Origin: Cristatella mucedo
Taxonomy: Eukaryota; Bryozoa; Phylactolaemata; Cristatellidae
DNA length: 60,000 bases
Assembly (NCBI GenBank): GCA_009760855.2
Contig: WPIO01000101.1
Span: forward strand, 796,001-856,000
Direction of reading: 5' to 3'
Shown here piece after piece: positions 25,741-39,715 of this stretch. The stretch's first letter is position 1; every line of letters starts with the position of its first letter. The translations under genes were made by a program, and so were the position numbers. The notes below the pieces were generated by a model. That model had not been told where the DNA came from, searched no databases, and was given only the letters and a program-made list of their open reading frames with translations.

Positions 25741-26238
25741 TTTGCATGAACGTTCGCCGATAGGATATAGAGCCGCTCCCTCTTCGCATCGCGCGGCGGT
25801 GGCGGAGGCGGACGGTTGCTGCTTGACTGCCCAGGAGCGGCGCCTTGCACCGGCGCTCGCAGCGGGCGCGAGGCGGAGCGAAGCGTCGTTGCAACTACTC
25901 AGCGTTTGCCGCTGCGCGCCTGCTGAGAGACCATTCTAGCGGGATTTTTCCTACAGCGAGGGCAACATGTCCGCCACTGGCTGCTGCTGACACCGCCGGT
26001 CGCCGGCGACTCAGGAGCGACGTGCCGGCGACCAATGGTTGTTCGACTTTCGCTATCTTTGAAACGGCGCCCTTATCTATATATAGTATGTCGTTGCCGA
26101 CGGCGTACGAGACGAAGGAGAGCGAGCACGGATAACAAGAAAAATTCTCGGAATTCATTCAAAGAGCGAAGCGGCCGAAGCGAACAGTGCCAACGCGGTT
26201 ATCTGCGATCGGCTTCGCGAAATGGGAGCGCTGCGAAT

Positions 26239-26239
26239 G

Positions 26240-26336
<97 letters not shown>
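26239..26336. repeat. (CT)n microsatellite
   Basis: A near-pure CT run of about 98 bp at the left edge of a GC-rich segment. Confidence 0.97.
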
Positions 26337-26338
<2 letters not shown>

Positions 26339-26339
26339 C

Positions 26340-27179
26340 TGTATCTCTCTCTCGCGCTGATGCACGCGAACGGCTCCGCGTGAGCGCGTGCAGGAGGCAA
26401 CGGAAGCCGCAGGGGCGTGGCGCGCAGCCTGCTCGCAACGCTGCCAGGTAACAGCGACATCAGCTTGACTTCTGCCAGCCAACGAAGAAGGTGGTCCCGC
26501 TGCCGACAAACGACGCACTAGAGTGAGACCTGTGCGTCGACCGACGCAGGGGAGAAACCCCTGCGGCGATTGGTCGTGGAGCGTCGGCGGCAGCCCAGAC
26601 TCGCCCGCGCGGAGAGCGTGCGAGCGAGCGACTAATACCCGTTTAAATAGAGAGAGAGAGAAATCGAGCTGCTGCCGCGGCGATGGACGCGTTGCTCACT
26701 CGCCTCGCCATGACGGCCGACTCGCCATGGCGCTCACCATTGCAAGGGGGAAGGAGGGCTGAGAGCGAGAGAGGGCTGAGGGGGAAGGAGGGGTTGGCCG
26801 CATCGCGACGGCGAGCCGCTCCGGCAAACCGCTCCGCGCGATTGACGCCGGGCGCAATTAGCGAAACGAGCGCGCCGCCGCCGCTGAAACCAATCTTTCG
26901 GTCGTCCCGCGAGAGCGCATGCTCGAGCGGGCGAGAGCGAGGGCAACCGGCGTGGTCGGCAATCCAGCGCCGGGCACTGTCGCACAGCCGGGTCAGGGCC
27001 GGGTCAGGGCATCTTGCGTTGCGCGTAATGCTCAAAATACATTTACGGGCGCTCGAACGGCGAGTTCTCGTATTCGCTGGCGTTCGAACCAGGAGCCGTA
27101 AGCTCGGCCTGATAGGATGGCTCTCTCTTTCTCTCCCGCCCTCTCCCTCTTTCGCGCGTGCTCTCTCTCTCTTTTTCTA

Positions 27180-27210
<31 letters not shown>

Positions 27211-28880
27211 TGCTCTCTCTCGTTCTCTCTCTTGCACGCGCGGGCGAATCTTTGCGAACGAGACGCCATCCAGTCCCGGAATGCCAAGCATGCCAAGCAG
27301 CTTACCGCGAAACGTTCGCCGCTAGCCGACGTTCGCACGAGCGGCCGTTCGGCGAGTCACTCATGCGGACGAGGGCAATAATCCCAACAGCAGAGCGGGA
27401 TGGATAATATCGCGACGAAAGCCCCGAGCGGCTCGTCGGCTCTCCACCGCAGGCACTCGCACGCGCGAATCGCGCCAGCGGCGACGCGACGCTGGATCTC
27501 GCCAACGATTCGTGCGACCTGCGACATGAAGGTCCAGCACTTCGGAATGCGCCCAAGGGAGGCCGAGCTCGCAGAAGAAGTCTACGCTTGTGCAAGCGAG
27601 CGCACGCGTCGCCGCAGACTCGTAGGAGGCTGCGGCGAACCAGCGCCGGGTTCGCGCCGGCGGCCGAACGCCGACCCGTGCAGCCGCCAGCGGACGGAGG
27701 CCAGACGGCCATTTCGCGCCGACGTTTGGCAGCGCGGCGCGCGGCGCCATAGTCAGCGCCATCGAACGCCCCCTGGCGCTGGCTCCGCTATTAACCTCCC
27801 TAGCAACGGAAACCGACCGCTTCCCTCGAGACCACGAAGTCTCGAGCAGCCGCTCGAGCCAGCGGCGATCAGCAGGAGTCGCCTCTCGAGCGGCGCAGCG
27901 CTAGCGCCGCCGCGGGACACTCGGCCGGCGCCGTGCGTCGGTCCCGCACGCCAGTCACGCTTCGGCGTCTGCGCCTCGCGACTGCCGTGCAACGTCGACG
28001 TGCGCCATGGCCTGGCTCCGCCCACGCGATCCGATCGCCGCCGCCGCCGTCGGCGGCAGCAGCGATCGATGCGCAGCGGAGCTCTACGAAGCGGCCGCTC
28101 AGCACCGTGGCGGGCCGCTGACGCACGCAAGTGCGTCAGCGGCTCTCGCGTTCACGCCTCTCGGCACCGCAGCTCCGACGGGGCCCGGCGCCACGCCCCT
28201 TCGACGGACCATCCTCCGCTCGAACGCGTAGCAGAAGCTGCTCTCGCTCGTTGCTCGACGCGAGGCAGCCGCCACGCTGACTGGCGGCGTGCCCCAGCCC
28301 CCTCCCTGCTCACAGTAATTGCTCGCCGAAGTGCAGCTGCGTTCTTGTTAAAGTAAACCAGCAGCTTTGACCGCTTCCGAACGCGAACGAACGCTTCCGA
28401 ACGCAAACGCTAGCCTCGTGGAGACGCGATCAACCCGGGCTTCGGCTGCCGCGCGACGCACCGGGCTCGCCTGAGGAGTCACGCACCGCTCCACCCCCAC
28501 CCAGCCGCCGCACCTCGGCGGCGGCACTGTTTCGACGTCCCTAAGCTCGAACCGCCGAGCAACGCATCACGCCAGCACGGACAGAAGGCCGGCGGCCGCG
28601 CCAGCGCGCGACGGCGAGCGTAGGGAACTAGCGTGCCCGCCGTCAATACGTCACCGCCGGCCCGGTCCGCGCCCGTCTGCGGTCCGTGGGCCTTCCCGCT
28701 GTGCGCTGCACCGGCAAGTTCCGGCTGGACGGCGGAAGAGGCGAGCCTTTAGAGTCATTAATAGTGGCCTGAGAGAGGCGGTATCAAGGCGCAGCTGCTA
28801 AGGCGCGGCGGCTGAGCAGCGGCGGACGCCGGCGGCTCAGCCCGACTGTCGTCGCGACTCGGTTAGGGCCGACCGGCTTC
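26340..28880. other. GC-rich, CpG-rich segment without a recognised gene
   Basis: About 2.5 kb upstream of COL-C with gene-like CpG density and long composition-driven frames in several phases (for example 27400-28356 +). The translations are Arg/Ala/Pro-rich and match no family I know. It may contain distal regulatory DNA or exons of another gene. Confidence 0.35.
27119..27235. repeat. Imperfect (CT)n tract
   Basis: CT-rich pyrimidine repeat with interruptions such as CGCG and TTTT; the pure core is about 27182-27212. Confidence 0.85.
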
Positions 28881-28888
28881 GCGGCGGA

Positions 28889-28921
28889 CGGCCAATCGCC
28901 GCACGCGGCCGTGCATATAAA
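28889..28921 (+). promoter_or_regulatory. COL-C core promoter: CCAAT motif and TATA box
   Basis: CGGCCAATC at 28889-28897 is shared in inverted form with COL-B. TATAAA lies at 28916-28921. Transcription should begin near 28946. Confidence 0.65.
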
Positions 28922-28945
28922 GCGTCCAGCGCCGCTTCGCTTTGG

Positions 28946-29012
28946 GAACTCAGTCGCACTAGCCGCGCTGACTGCGAAGAGGGAGCTTCACTTCACAGCT
29001 GGAAGCTTCTTG
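28946..29012 (+). other. 5' noncoding exon 1 of COL-C
   Basis: It runs from the inferred start to a strong donor, G|GTAAGC. The acceptor CTGTTGCAG ends at 29409, with an alternative 6 nt downstream. The intron is about 397 bp, very close to the 401 bp of COL-B. Confidence 0.6.
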
Positions 29013-29470
29013 GTAAGCACAGAGGGCAGCGGCGGCGTTGGCGCCCGCCGCCGCTCCTTCTCCGGCGGTGGCGGCTGCGTCGAGAGGCTCGCTGCCGTCG
29101 CGTTGGCGGCGGCCTCAACTGTCTCGATGGCCGCTCGACAATGCAGCCGCCAAGCGGCGCTCGACGCCGATGCGCCATCGGCGTCCATCTCACGCTCGCC
29201 TGCCAACGTCGCGACGATCGGAGGCCGGCGGCAACGTTGGGTGGAAGGACGTGGCGGCGGCGGCCCCGCGACACTACGACGCTGCGACGCCGCCACTTCC
29301 TTTTGGACGCGACGCTCGCGGCGGCGGGGCAGCCGCCGCCGCGAGCGTCGCGTCGCGGGCTTGCGCCGTCCGCGACGCTCGCCAATGGCAGAGCGACTCG
29401 CTGTTGCAGGTGCAGCGCCTTTCGACCGTCTCCCTCTTCGCTAGCTTACCGGTCCGCCACCGCAATTGCA

Positions 29471-32360
29471 ATGGGTGGCCCCGAGGCGGAAGGAGGCCGC
29501 GTCAAGCGATCGACGATGGTCGTGCTGGTGCTCGAGATCGGCGTCGGAATCGCGCTCGCCACTCTGCTCGGCTCGTTCCACGCGCAGGTGTCGCGAAAGC
29601 TCGAGCAGTTCACCGAGCACCAGGCCTCGCTGGTAACGGCCGCCGCAGCCGCCGATTCGCAGCGCGAGCGCGCGGCGCCGCATTCCCATCTGCGACCCCG
29701 GCGCCTCGGGCTCGCACCCGCCGAAGCGCTGGCGAACGGCCGGCCGCCCATTCGCTATTGGCGTTCAGCAGGCTAAAGATGAGGTGAGCCGCTCGAGGAG
29801 AGATTTGAACGCCGCGGGGGGCACTTGGGGTGAGTCGCCGCGCTGCGCCCGCAGCTGAGCCGCGCACGAACTCCCGCCGTGTCGGGGGCCGGGTGTGCGT
29901 TGGCGGCGACTCGGCGGGCCTCGCGCCGGAGCGGCCTCGCGTCGTCGCGGCCGCGTCACTTCTCGACCGCGTCGCTCCCGTCTAGGCACGCCACAGCAGC
30001 CGAAGTGCACTTGCCCGCCGGGGCCAAAGGGACGCACCGGACCTCGAGGCCCGCCGGGTCCTGCTGGAGCAGCCGGTTCGCCAGGCTGGAACGGCTCGCC
30101 CGGATGGGTAGGCGCGGCTGGCCCGACCGGTCCCAGCGGCAGCACAGGCAGCGCAGGCAACGTCGGCCCGACCGGGCCGACGGGCTCCAGCGGACCGACG
30201 GGTGTGCCGGGACTCAAAGGTCCTACCGGCGACAATGGCTCGAAGGGAAGCGTTGGCCCAGCGGGATTGGACGGAGCTCATGGTGCGTCGGGTGACAGCG
30301 GCGACCGCGGAGCGACCGGCCCGACGGGTAGCACGGGCGCCCAGGGCGACAAGGGCCCGCAGGGAGACAAGGGTCAGCCCGGCGACAGCGGCAACAGCGG
30401 GGACAGCGGCGCTCAGGGAGCTACGGGAGTCAAGGGCGCCAAGGGCGACACAGGCGGCACCGGCGACACGGGACCGAATGGAGACAAGGGAGACGCAGGC
30501 CGCACCGGCCCCCAGGGCCGCCAGGGAGACGGCGGGCAAAAGGGACAGCAGGGTGCATCTGGCGACCGGGGCGCGTCCGGCCGCCGAGGGAACGACGGTC
30601 CGACCGGCCCGGCTGGAGTTTCGGGAGCCGACGGTGCTGCGGGTGACGCCGGAGCCAAGGGCGACAAGGGAGCTCACGGCGAGCAGGGCGACAAGGGCGC
30701 CATCGGCAAAAAGGGACAGGCGGGAGACCAGGGCGCGACCGGCGTGCCCGGTCAGACAGGACCGAGTGGCAGCGCGGGAGAGAAAGGCGGTCGCGGGGCG
30801 AGCGGCAGCGACGGCGCGACCGGCGACCAGGGAGCGACCGGAGTCGGCGGCGCCACGGGAGCCAGCGGCGCACCCGGTCCGAAGGGGCCGCAAGGCAGCA
30901 ACGGCTGGACCGGACCAACCGGCGTCGACGGCGACGCGGGCACCGATGGCCTGACCGGTGCGACCGGCCTCGACGGCGCGAGTGGACTGACCGGCTTCAC
31001 GGGACTCGCCGGCCAAGACGGCGCCATCGGACCGAACGGCCTCAGCGGCGACGCGGGCCCGCAGGGCGACACGGGCCACCAGGGGCCGCAGGGCCGCGAC
31101 GGCGACAGGGGAACGCGCGGCGGCTCGGGATCGAAAGGAAAAGCAGGTCCGACGGGATCGCAGGGTGCCGCGGGCGACCAGGGACCGCGCGGTCCCGCCG
31201 GACCCGTCGGCGGAACGGGAGCCACCGGCGCGACCGGTCCCGACGGCCAGAGCGGTCGCGCGGGCGCTACGGGCGCGACGGGCGACACGGGCCCGCGGGG
31301 ACCCAAGGGGCCGACCGGAGCGAGCGGTCCCACCGGCGAAGACGGTCCGCGAGGTGCCGACGGCGCAGAGGGCGACAAGGGCGACAGCGGCGATCGGGGA
31401 GCCACCGGTGACGCGGGCGACAAGGGCCCGACGGGCGTGTCGGGCGCGAGCGGCGACGACGGTCCTACGGGCTTGCAGGGTCTCGTCGGCCCGACGGGCG
31501 CTGACGGCACCACCGGCGCCGGCGGCTCGAACGGCAACCGGGGCGCAACTGGCGACGACGGAGAGTGCGGCGACGACGGCTACGACGGAGCGACCGGCCA
31601 GCCGGGAGCGGTCGGACCCTCCGGGCCCGACGGCGCAGCGGGCGACAGCGGCGAGACCGGACCGAAGGGCGCCAAGGGCGCGCAGGGCGACCAAGGACCG
31701 CAGGGCGCCACCGGCGACTCGGGACCGACCGGAGCCGGCGGACAAAGCGGGCAGCAGGGACAGGCCGGCCAGACGGGCGCGGTCGGCAGCGTCGGAGCCG
31801 AGGGCCCGAAGGGCGCGCAAGGCTCGACCGGCCAGGCCGGCCAGGACGGCGCCAGCGGCCAGAGCGGATCGACGGGCCCAAAGGGCGACAAGGGTGACCT
31901 GGGCGCGACCGGCTCGCAGGGACAGACCGGCTCCAGCGGCAGCACCGGACCCGCGGGCGCAGAGGGGCCGACGGGCGCCACGGGTCCGAAGGGAGCGAAA
32001 GGCGACATCGGCTACTCGGAGACAGGCGTGACCGGTGTGAAGGGCAGGCAGGGCGCTCGAGGCTTTCCCGGACTGACCGGTGCCGCGGGCGACACCGGCG
32101 CCACCGGCCCGAGCGGCGCCGCCGGCGCACAAGGTCAGCCGGGCGCCGACGGCATCGACAGCGCAGTCGCCGGCCCCGTTGGGCCGGTCGGCGCCAAGGG
32201 CCCGGTCGGCGATCAGGGACCGTCTGCGACCGGCCCGACGGGACCCGACGGGCCAACCGGCAGCAAAGGCGAGAGCGGACCGCAAGGACCGCTCGGACCC
32301 AACGGAGAAAAAGGTGCGCCCGGCGACGTGGGCCAAGCGGTCGTGGTAGGCCGCCGGTAA
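29471..32360 (+). CDS. COL-C: membrane-anchored, furin-site-containing long collagen (865 aa, spliced)
   Basis: Coding exons are 29471-29632, 29769-29829 (or from 29772) and 29986-32360; phases are 0 and 1, as in the paralogues. The 54-aa first coding exon has a charged tail (GRVKRS), a membrane segment (about residues 16-36) and a stalk (QVSRKLEQFTEHQASL). The microexon encodes SRSRRDLNAAGGTW, with the furin-type R-S-R-R. The helix exon opens GTPQQPKCTCPPG and has about 256 Gly-X-Y units, ending GQA-VVVGRR-stop. Three imperfections (YSET, IDSAVA and PSAT between glycines) all lie in the last 35 triplets. One helix Cys (31566-31568) sits in a GECGDDG context, like the GDCGDDG of COL-A. There is no C-terminal globular domain. 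It is the most divergent of the three at the N-terminus. The role is inferred as for the paralogues. Confidence 0.86.
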
Positions 32361-32709
32361 GTGGCGACACCAAACGGACTGGATAGCGGCAGTCCTTCGT
32401 CCTGGGCGGTGCCCGCTCCGGCGAATCCCAACTGGCGGGGCGACTAGGAGGGCAAGCAGGCGTGGCTGGACCGGGCTCGTCTCTCCACCTCGTGACGTCG
32501 GAGCGCGCGACTCGCCGCTCGCCACGCGCCGCTCCTGCGGAAGGCGCTGGGTGGCGCGCGCGAGGCGAGCGAGCCGGCGGCGACGTTGACCGACGAAGGC
32601 ACTGCCGGGGCTCGCGCCGCGAACCGCGCTGGCGCCGTCGCCGAACTCGGGAAAGCAGGCGCGCGGGCTACTTAAGACTCGCTCGTGTGCGACTCGCCAT
32701 CGTCAAACT

Positions 32710-32715
32710 AATAAA
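32710..32715 (+). terminator. Polyadenylation signal of COL-C
   Basis: AATAAA lies 350 bp after the stop codon, the first such hexamer in the 3' region. Confidence 0.6.
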
Positions 32716-32904
32716 CCCGACCATATACCACTGCGGCTGCGTTGCGTTTCAGCCGGTTGCAGCGGCACGCGTGCTCACGAGTCGGCTTCCTGTTATTGCG
32801 CGCCGCCCCGTCACGCCATCCAGCGTCACCCGCCCCGCCGTCCAGCATCACCCTCCCTGCCATCCAATAGCCGTCGGGCGCTTTTCAGTCCTGCAACGAT
32901 CTCG

Positions 32905-33345
32905 CGAGCGATAATAATAATAATAGCAATGATGCTTTCGATATAGCGCCCCGAGAGAACTTAATCTCTTTCTAAGCATTTTACATTTGCTACAAAGGTA
33001 GCACGATCGAAATCCAAGAAATCAAGCAAAAAGACTTCATATAAGTCGGCAATCCTGAGACGTTTTTTTAATGATAATAATAATAATAAATTTAATAAAG
33101 CGCCCTCAGAGAACTCAATATCTTTCTAGGCACTTTAAATTTGCTGTAAAGGAAGCACGATCGAAGGGTTAGTGGTAGGTAGCATGCTCAATAAACATCA
33201 AGAGTAACATGGGTAAGGGTGACATGCACAGGATCAGCGGGCAGTTATGGTTAGTGGCAGCGTGCACAGTGTCAGCACCCATAAACACATAAAAAAACGA
33301 AGCACAGGGACCCACTAAACGCCGTTATAAGTTGATGCGCTAGAA
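32905..33345 (-). mobile_element. LINE family A 3' fragments (two tails in tandem)
   Basis: On the minus strand the family A 3' end (…CTAGAAAGAGAT…TTCTC…GCGC…ATTATT) appears twice, ending near 32907 and 33065. The second copy continues through the 3'UTR and last codons to about 33345 (matching ATTTAGTGGGTCC of the 43900 region). These are 5'-truncated insertions just downstream of COL-C. Confidence 0.75.
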
Positions 33346-33540
33346 ATAGAGTATATAGAATATAAAAGCAAATAGAAGCATCCTTGAGGCCGCGACCTTA
33401 ACGTTCACCTAGTGGCCAAGCCATAGCCGCACCACTCTTCGGAAGATGGCCGTGGTCGACGGCCGATATTGTGGCGGCGTCGGTTATATGCGTCTTTGCG
33501 TCTATCGTGGCGACGCACTGGCGTATCTTTCGGTCTGCGC

Positions 33541-33589
33541 GGCGACCATTCAATGGCGGCGGCGCCACCGCCGCCATTGAATGGTCGCC
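33541..33589. repeat. Perfect 22-bp inverted repeat
   Basis: Arms 33541-33562 and 33568-33589 are exact reverse complements separated by CGCCA. The arm begins GGCGACCATTCAATGGCGGC. Part of the arm recurs once more just downstream (CCACCGCCGCCATTGG). Confidence 0.9.
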
Positions 33590-34075
33590 ACCGCCGCCAT
33601 TGGCGGAGCTTCTGCCTTGACGTCCGCCTGTATCCGCTCTCGAGAGGTGAGCAGCACGGTCAAACGACGGGACGAAAGGGGAGGAGCTGCGATCGCTCAC
33701 CTAGCGGGGCATTCGTTTCGCCGTTAGTTTCGCGCCACCGGAGCGCGCCGAGAGCGATTATCCGAAGTCGACGAGCGACGCGAGCGCGCTTTGCCGCGGC
33801 GCGCGCCGCCTACCCACCGTCGCGTTACCCTTCGGTGGCGCGTGCGCAGCTGTGACACGCTCGAGGAGGTTTGAATTCATCCTAGCGAACGTGCGGCAGC
33901 CGCGAAGTCGGTTGCGCAAATCGGCTGTGCACCGCTCGCGTGGCTGGCCTTGACATTCCCGAAGCACTGTCGCCGCTTGAAGTACTCCGCATAGGCTTAG
34001 CGAGCGCAACAGCCTGAGCCGCAGCCACGGTCCGTCGGGCGACGCGAACCAGTTGCTCTGGGACTCGTCGTCCCA

Positions 34076-34077
<2 letters not shown>

Positions 34078-34106
<29 letters not shown>
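34078..34106. repeat. (GGC)n trinucleotide repeat
   Basis: About nine GGC/CGG units in a row. Confidence 0.95.
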
Positions 34107-35204
34107 TCCGCTAGTTATCTCCCCCGCAGCTTTGCTGTTCTCCGACGCAGCGCGGCGTGCCGCGCTCACGCCACCGCGCGAGCTGGCTCCAACGGTCGCG
34201 TGGCGGCGCGCGCGACAAGTCCCAAGAGCCTCACACGTTTCCGGTGCGAAAATCTGCCCTGGATACCTCAGCCGCTGCGGGCGGCGGCTGGCTCCAGATT
34301 GCTCCTCGTAAGGCGCAGAGAAAGTCGCTCGGCGGCCGCGGCTCCGCGCAGTGGCCGCCGAGAGCGGCCACTTCGCGGAGCGTCCGCGTTGAATGGTCTG
34401 TTGCCTCGCGAAGCAGCTAAATGCAGGAAATGAAGCGCCCGAGGTCGAGTAGATGTCGTCTCACAAACCTTTCAGTCACAGGCGTCCAATGCGTCGCGCG
34501 AAAAGCCGCTACGGCGCCGCGGCAGCCACTGCCGCAATGCCGTAGCGGCGTGACGGAGCCGAAGAGAGAAAGGGTGTATTACGCCACATTACGCGCGCGG
34601 ATCGCTACGGAACGGCTACGCGGTATACGTAAAGCATGCATTTTCGCACGAGTCTCACAGCTGAATATTCATTCGCGAAGTTACAAATTTAAAGCGGGGG
34701 TTCCGCAGGCCAAGTATATACTAGACTAAGGACTAGTAGTCGATGCCTGCTTCTTTTAAGTTTGCGAAAGTACGCAAACACTCTCAGCAGTCACTGCACT
34801 CTAAATGTGCGGAACTTGTATCAAAAACAAAAATTAAAGTTGGTCTGCTACGGCTATGCGATACCTGTGTACCAGACCTGCGGCTCGTAGGGACTCGCCT
34901 TGTAGCACGGAGCTGCTGCCTCGCCGCTTTTGTCGCAGCTGCAGACAACTCTCCTAATGCGTAATTCCGTACTATTTTACCCACGAGTGAATACACAGCG
35001 CGTCATGTGACGGTGTAATAAAATAGTCTAGTCAGCCTTGTCAGTGACTCGCTTCCTGGCACGGCACTAGATTAATGATACCTACGTGCTATCTCGGTAA
35101 GATCGGGCCAATAAAGCATAGACCGCCAGTCAAACTGAAAGCTCCGACACAAGGAATACAAGTCATCATACAACGCCGAGTGATTTCAGGAGTTACAGCA
35201 CAAA

Positions 35205-36385
35205 GCTCTTCTAGAGCGCCTCTCATCTCGACTGAGCATCACTGGCACTGCTCTGCAGTGGTTCAGGTCCTATCTCAGTGGCAGACTCCAAAGTATTGAC
35301 GTGAATGGACAATAATCATCTGAAGTACCTCTGAAATATGGGGTACTTCAGGGCTCCGTGCTAGGTTCGGTTCTTTTAACAGTTTATTCTCTCCCTCTTG
35401 CTGATGTGATTGCCAAGTACACTCTAGGCTTTCACTTCTATGCGGATGACACTCAGTTGTACCTTTGCTTTGATCCCTCCCAGCCTTTGAGCACCTCGAA
35501 TTTTCTCAACTCACTTGTTGCATGTGTTGATGACATCTGCACATGGATAGCAGCACATTTTGTAAAACTAAGCGATGATAAAACTGTCTTACTAGTCATG
35601 AGCGAACCCAGTGTAATTCATAAATTGCAAAAGCTGAAGCTCAAAATTGGCTCTGCCAGCATATCTCCTGTTGAATCAGCTCAAAATCTAGGTGTAATGT
35701 TCCAAAGTGACCTCTCGTTAGAGGACCACATCGGCTCCACAATCAAGTCTGCCTACTTTCAGCTACATAACATTGCTAAAATTCAGGCTTGTTTAGATAA
35801 GGATACCACGTCTGAGTTGGTCCATGCATTTGTCCGGTCAAGCAACGGATCGACTTCAAGGTCCTGTCGCTCACTTTTAGATCATTCATTCTTTGGCTAC
35901 AGCCCATCTCTCAGATCTACTCCCCAATCAGGCCAAGCATCATACCACCGGCTTTTCGGAATCCAACAGATTACCAATACCTCGTACAAACCTCAAATCC
36001 TTTGGAGACCGTGCATTTAGTTCGCATGCTCCCAAAGCCTGGAACTCACTCCCGACTTGCGTCAGAACACCCCCTGAATTGACCACATTTAAAAAGAACT
36101 TAAAACACATCTATTTATCACAGCATTTAGTGGGTCCCTGTGATTCGCCTTTTATGAGCTTATATACGTGCACTGTGACAATGTGCATACTGCCACTAAC
36201 CACATTTGCATGCTGACCTTGTGCATGTCACCCCTAACCATGTTATTCATGTTGTTTGTTTATCAAGCATGATATTACTCACGATTCAATCGCGTTTCTC
36301 TTTGCAGAAAATTTAAAGCGCCTAGAAAGAGATCGAGTTCTCTGAGGGTGCTTTATCAAGTGCATTATTATTATTATTATTTATC
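35205..36385 (+). mobile_element. LINE family A, 5'-truncated copy with internal deletion
   Basis: It starts inside the reverse transcriptase domain (CTTCTAGAGCGCCTCTCATC) and ends in (ATT)n. A 220-codon frame (35358-36020) contains the catalytic [14 protein letters not shown] segment. The region matching about 43455-43615 is missing; the deletion junction lies at the short homology GTCAAGCAAC near 35840. After it the frame shifts, with 35893-36216 carrying the C-terminal end. It is non-functional, but much less decayed than the 24420 copy. Confidence 0.85.
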
Positions 36386-38654
<2,269 letters not shown>

Positions 38655-38862
38655 CCTGTCTTAAGTTGACTCTACCGTGTCAGGAAAAGAGGCAAGCGTT
38701 TCCGCTCTGTGGCAGAACGATCCCGTGACCGAGCACAGAAGCGTACGTCAATTGAGATTTGTAGTTTGAGATCGTATATTTTGAATTTTCCGGTGACCTA
38801 GAGCAGTCATTCTGAATATCGTACCTGCTAAGTCAAGTAGTCGAATAATTTACAGTCTAATC

Positions 38863-39048
38863 CAGTGGTTCTTAACATTCCTAATGCTAAGACCCTTTAT
38901 TACAGTTTCTCATGTTGTGGCGACCCCAAGCGTAAAATTATTTTGTGCAAAATGTGGAAATGGGTGTTTTCCGATGGTCTTAGGCGATCCCTGTGAAAGG
39001 CTCGTTCGACTACTTAAGAGCCGGCGACCAGCAGGTTGAGAGCCACTA
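38863..39048 (+). mobile_element. SPIN/URR1-like hAT MITE, copy 1 (186 bp)
   Basis: It begins CAGTGGTTCTTAACATTCCT and ends with the inverted form GAGAGCCACT. Internally it has the words GACCCTTTATTACAGTTTCT, CATGTTGTGGCGACCCCAA and GATGGTCTTAGGCGA. I know these as the body of SPIN/URR1 nonautonomous hAT elements. The flanks GTCTAATC and GTCTAGAC (6 of 8 identical, central TA) look like an 8-bp target duplication. It is internally deleted relative to copy 2. Confidence 0.8.
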
Positions 39049-39463
39049 GTCTAGACGACCATGCACTGCACCAACTCGGCAGCATTCGCGTTCTTATACC
39101 GCATCCATGTAGGAGCTCATCATCCAGGGCTTCTGACCATAAGTAAAATAAGGCCTTTGAAATGGATAAAGGTTCAAATCTCCCAAATGCTTGTGGTTTC
39201 GCTCTCTGCCGAGGGAGCAAAGACGTAGTTGAGCTGCAATTTCTCGCGATTTCGCTGCTGCGATTTCTCGTGCGCTAGCGCTGCTCTCGCAGAACTTGTG
39301 GTAGCGCCAAAGGGCGCTACTGCGAGTACGGACGCTCAGATCAATACCGACAAAGGGCCTCTATCGCATCATGAATATCTGCTGAAATAAGCTTACGAGA
39401 GAGGCAAGATACAAGGAGGTGCAATGAGTACAATGAGTACAAAGAGGCAAGGTACAAGGCGTT

Positions 39464-39715
39464 ATGCAGCTGGTGCCGCTGTTGCTGTTGCCATGGTTGT
39501 TTTCAGCCGTTGTGGCAAGCGCCCTCTTGCGACTTCTGCACTTAAGTCCGTACCCACAAAACAGCCAGAGTAGCGGAAAGAGCCCTCACCAAAGCGTTAC
39601 AAATAACCCTGAAGCTGCTGTAACGAAGTGCCGCTCACGTGCCGTACGTGCAGTACTAACACATTTAAGCATGCCAAAGGTAACAGAACGAGGCAGTAAC
39701 GCGTCCATAATTTAA
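39464..39715 (+). CDS. Weak candidate: small secreted-type ORF (83 aa)
   Basis: The first 20 residues (MQLVPLLLLPWLFSAVVASA) look like a signal peptide. The rest is Ser/Pro-rich and matches nothing I know. An AATAAA overlaps the stop codon, which is unusual. Start context and codon use give little support, so a chance frame is quite possible. Confidence 0.15.
   Translation: MQLVPLLLLPWLFSAVVASALLRLLHLSPYPQNSQSSGKSPHQSVTNNPEAAVTKCRSRAVRAVLTHLSMPKVTERGSNASII

Larger units (their letters stand above)
33346..34720. other. GC-rich segment with hairpin and GGC repeat, no recognised gene
   Basis: A CpG-rich stretch with frames of up to 128 codons but no recognised domain. It contains the perfect inverted repeat at 33541-33589 and a (GGC)n run at 34078-34106. 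Confidence 0.4.

Noticed and set aside
27400-28356. 318-codon frame in the GC-rich block upstream of COL-C
   Set aside because: It is Arg/Ala/Pro-rich by composition, has antisense frames of similar quality and no recognisable domain. I list the region as unassigned instead.
29982-32525. Very long antisense open frames over the collagen exons (847 codons here; 758 codons at 693-2969 minus)
   Set aside because: Gly-X-Y coding in GC-rich DNA (GGC/GGA with C-rich X and Y codons) keeps the other frames free of stops. The translations are Arg/Ala/Gly/Ser low-complexity and match nothing.
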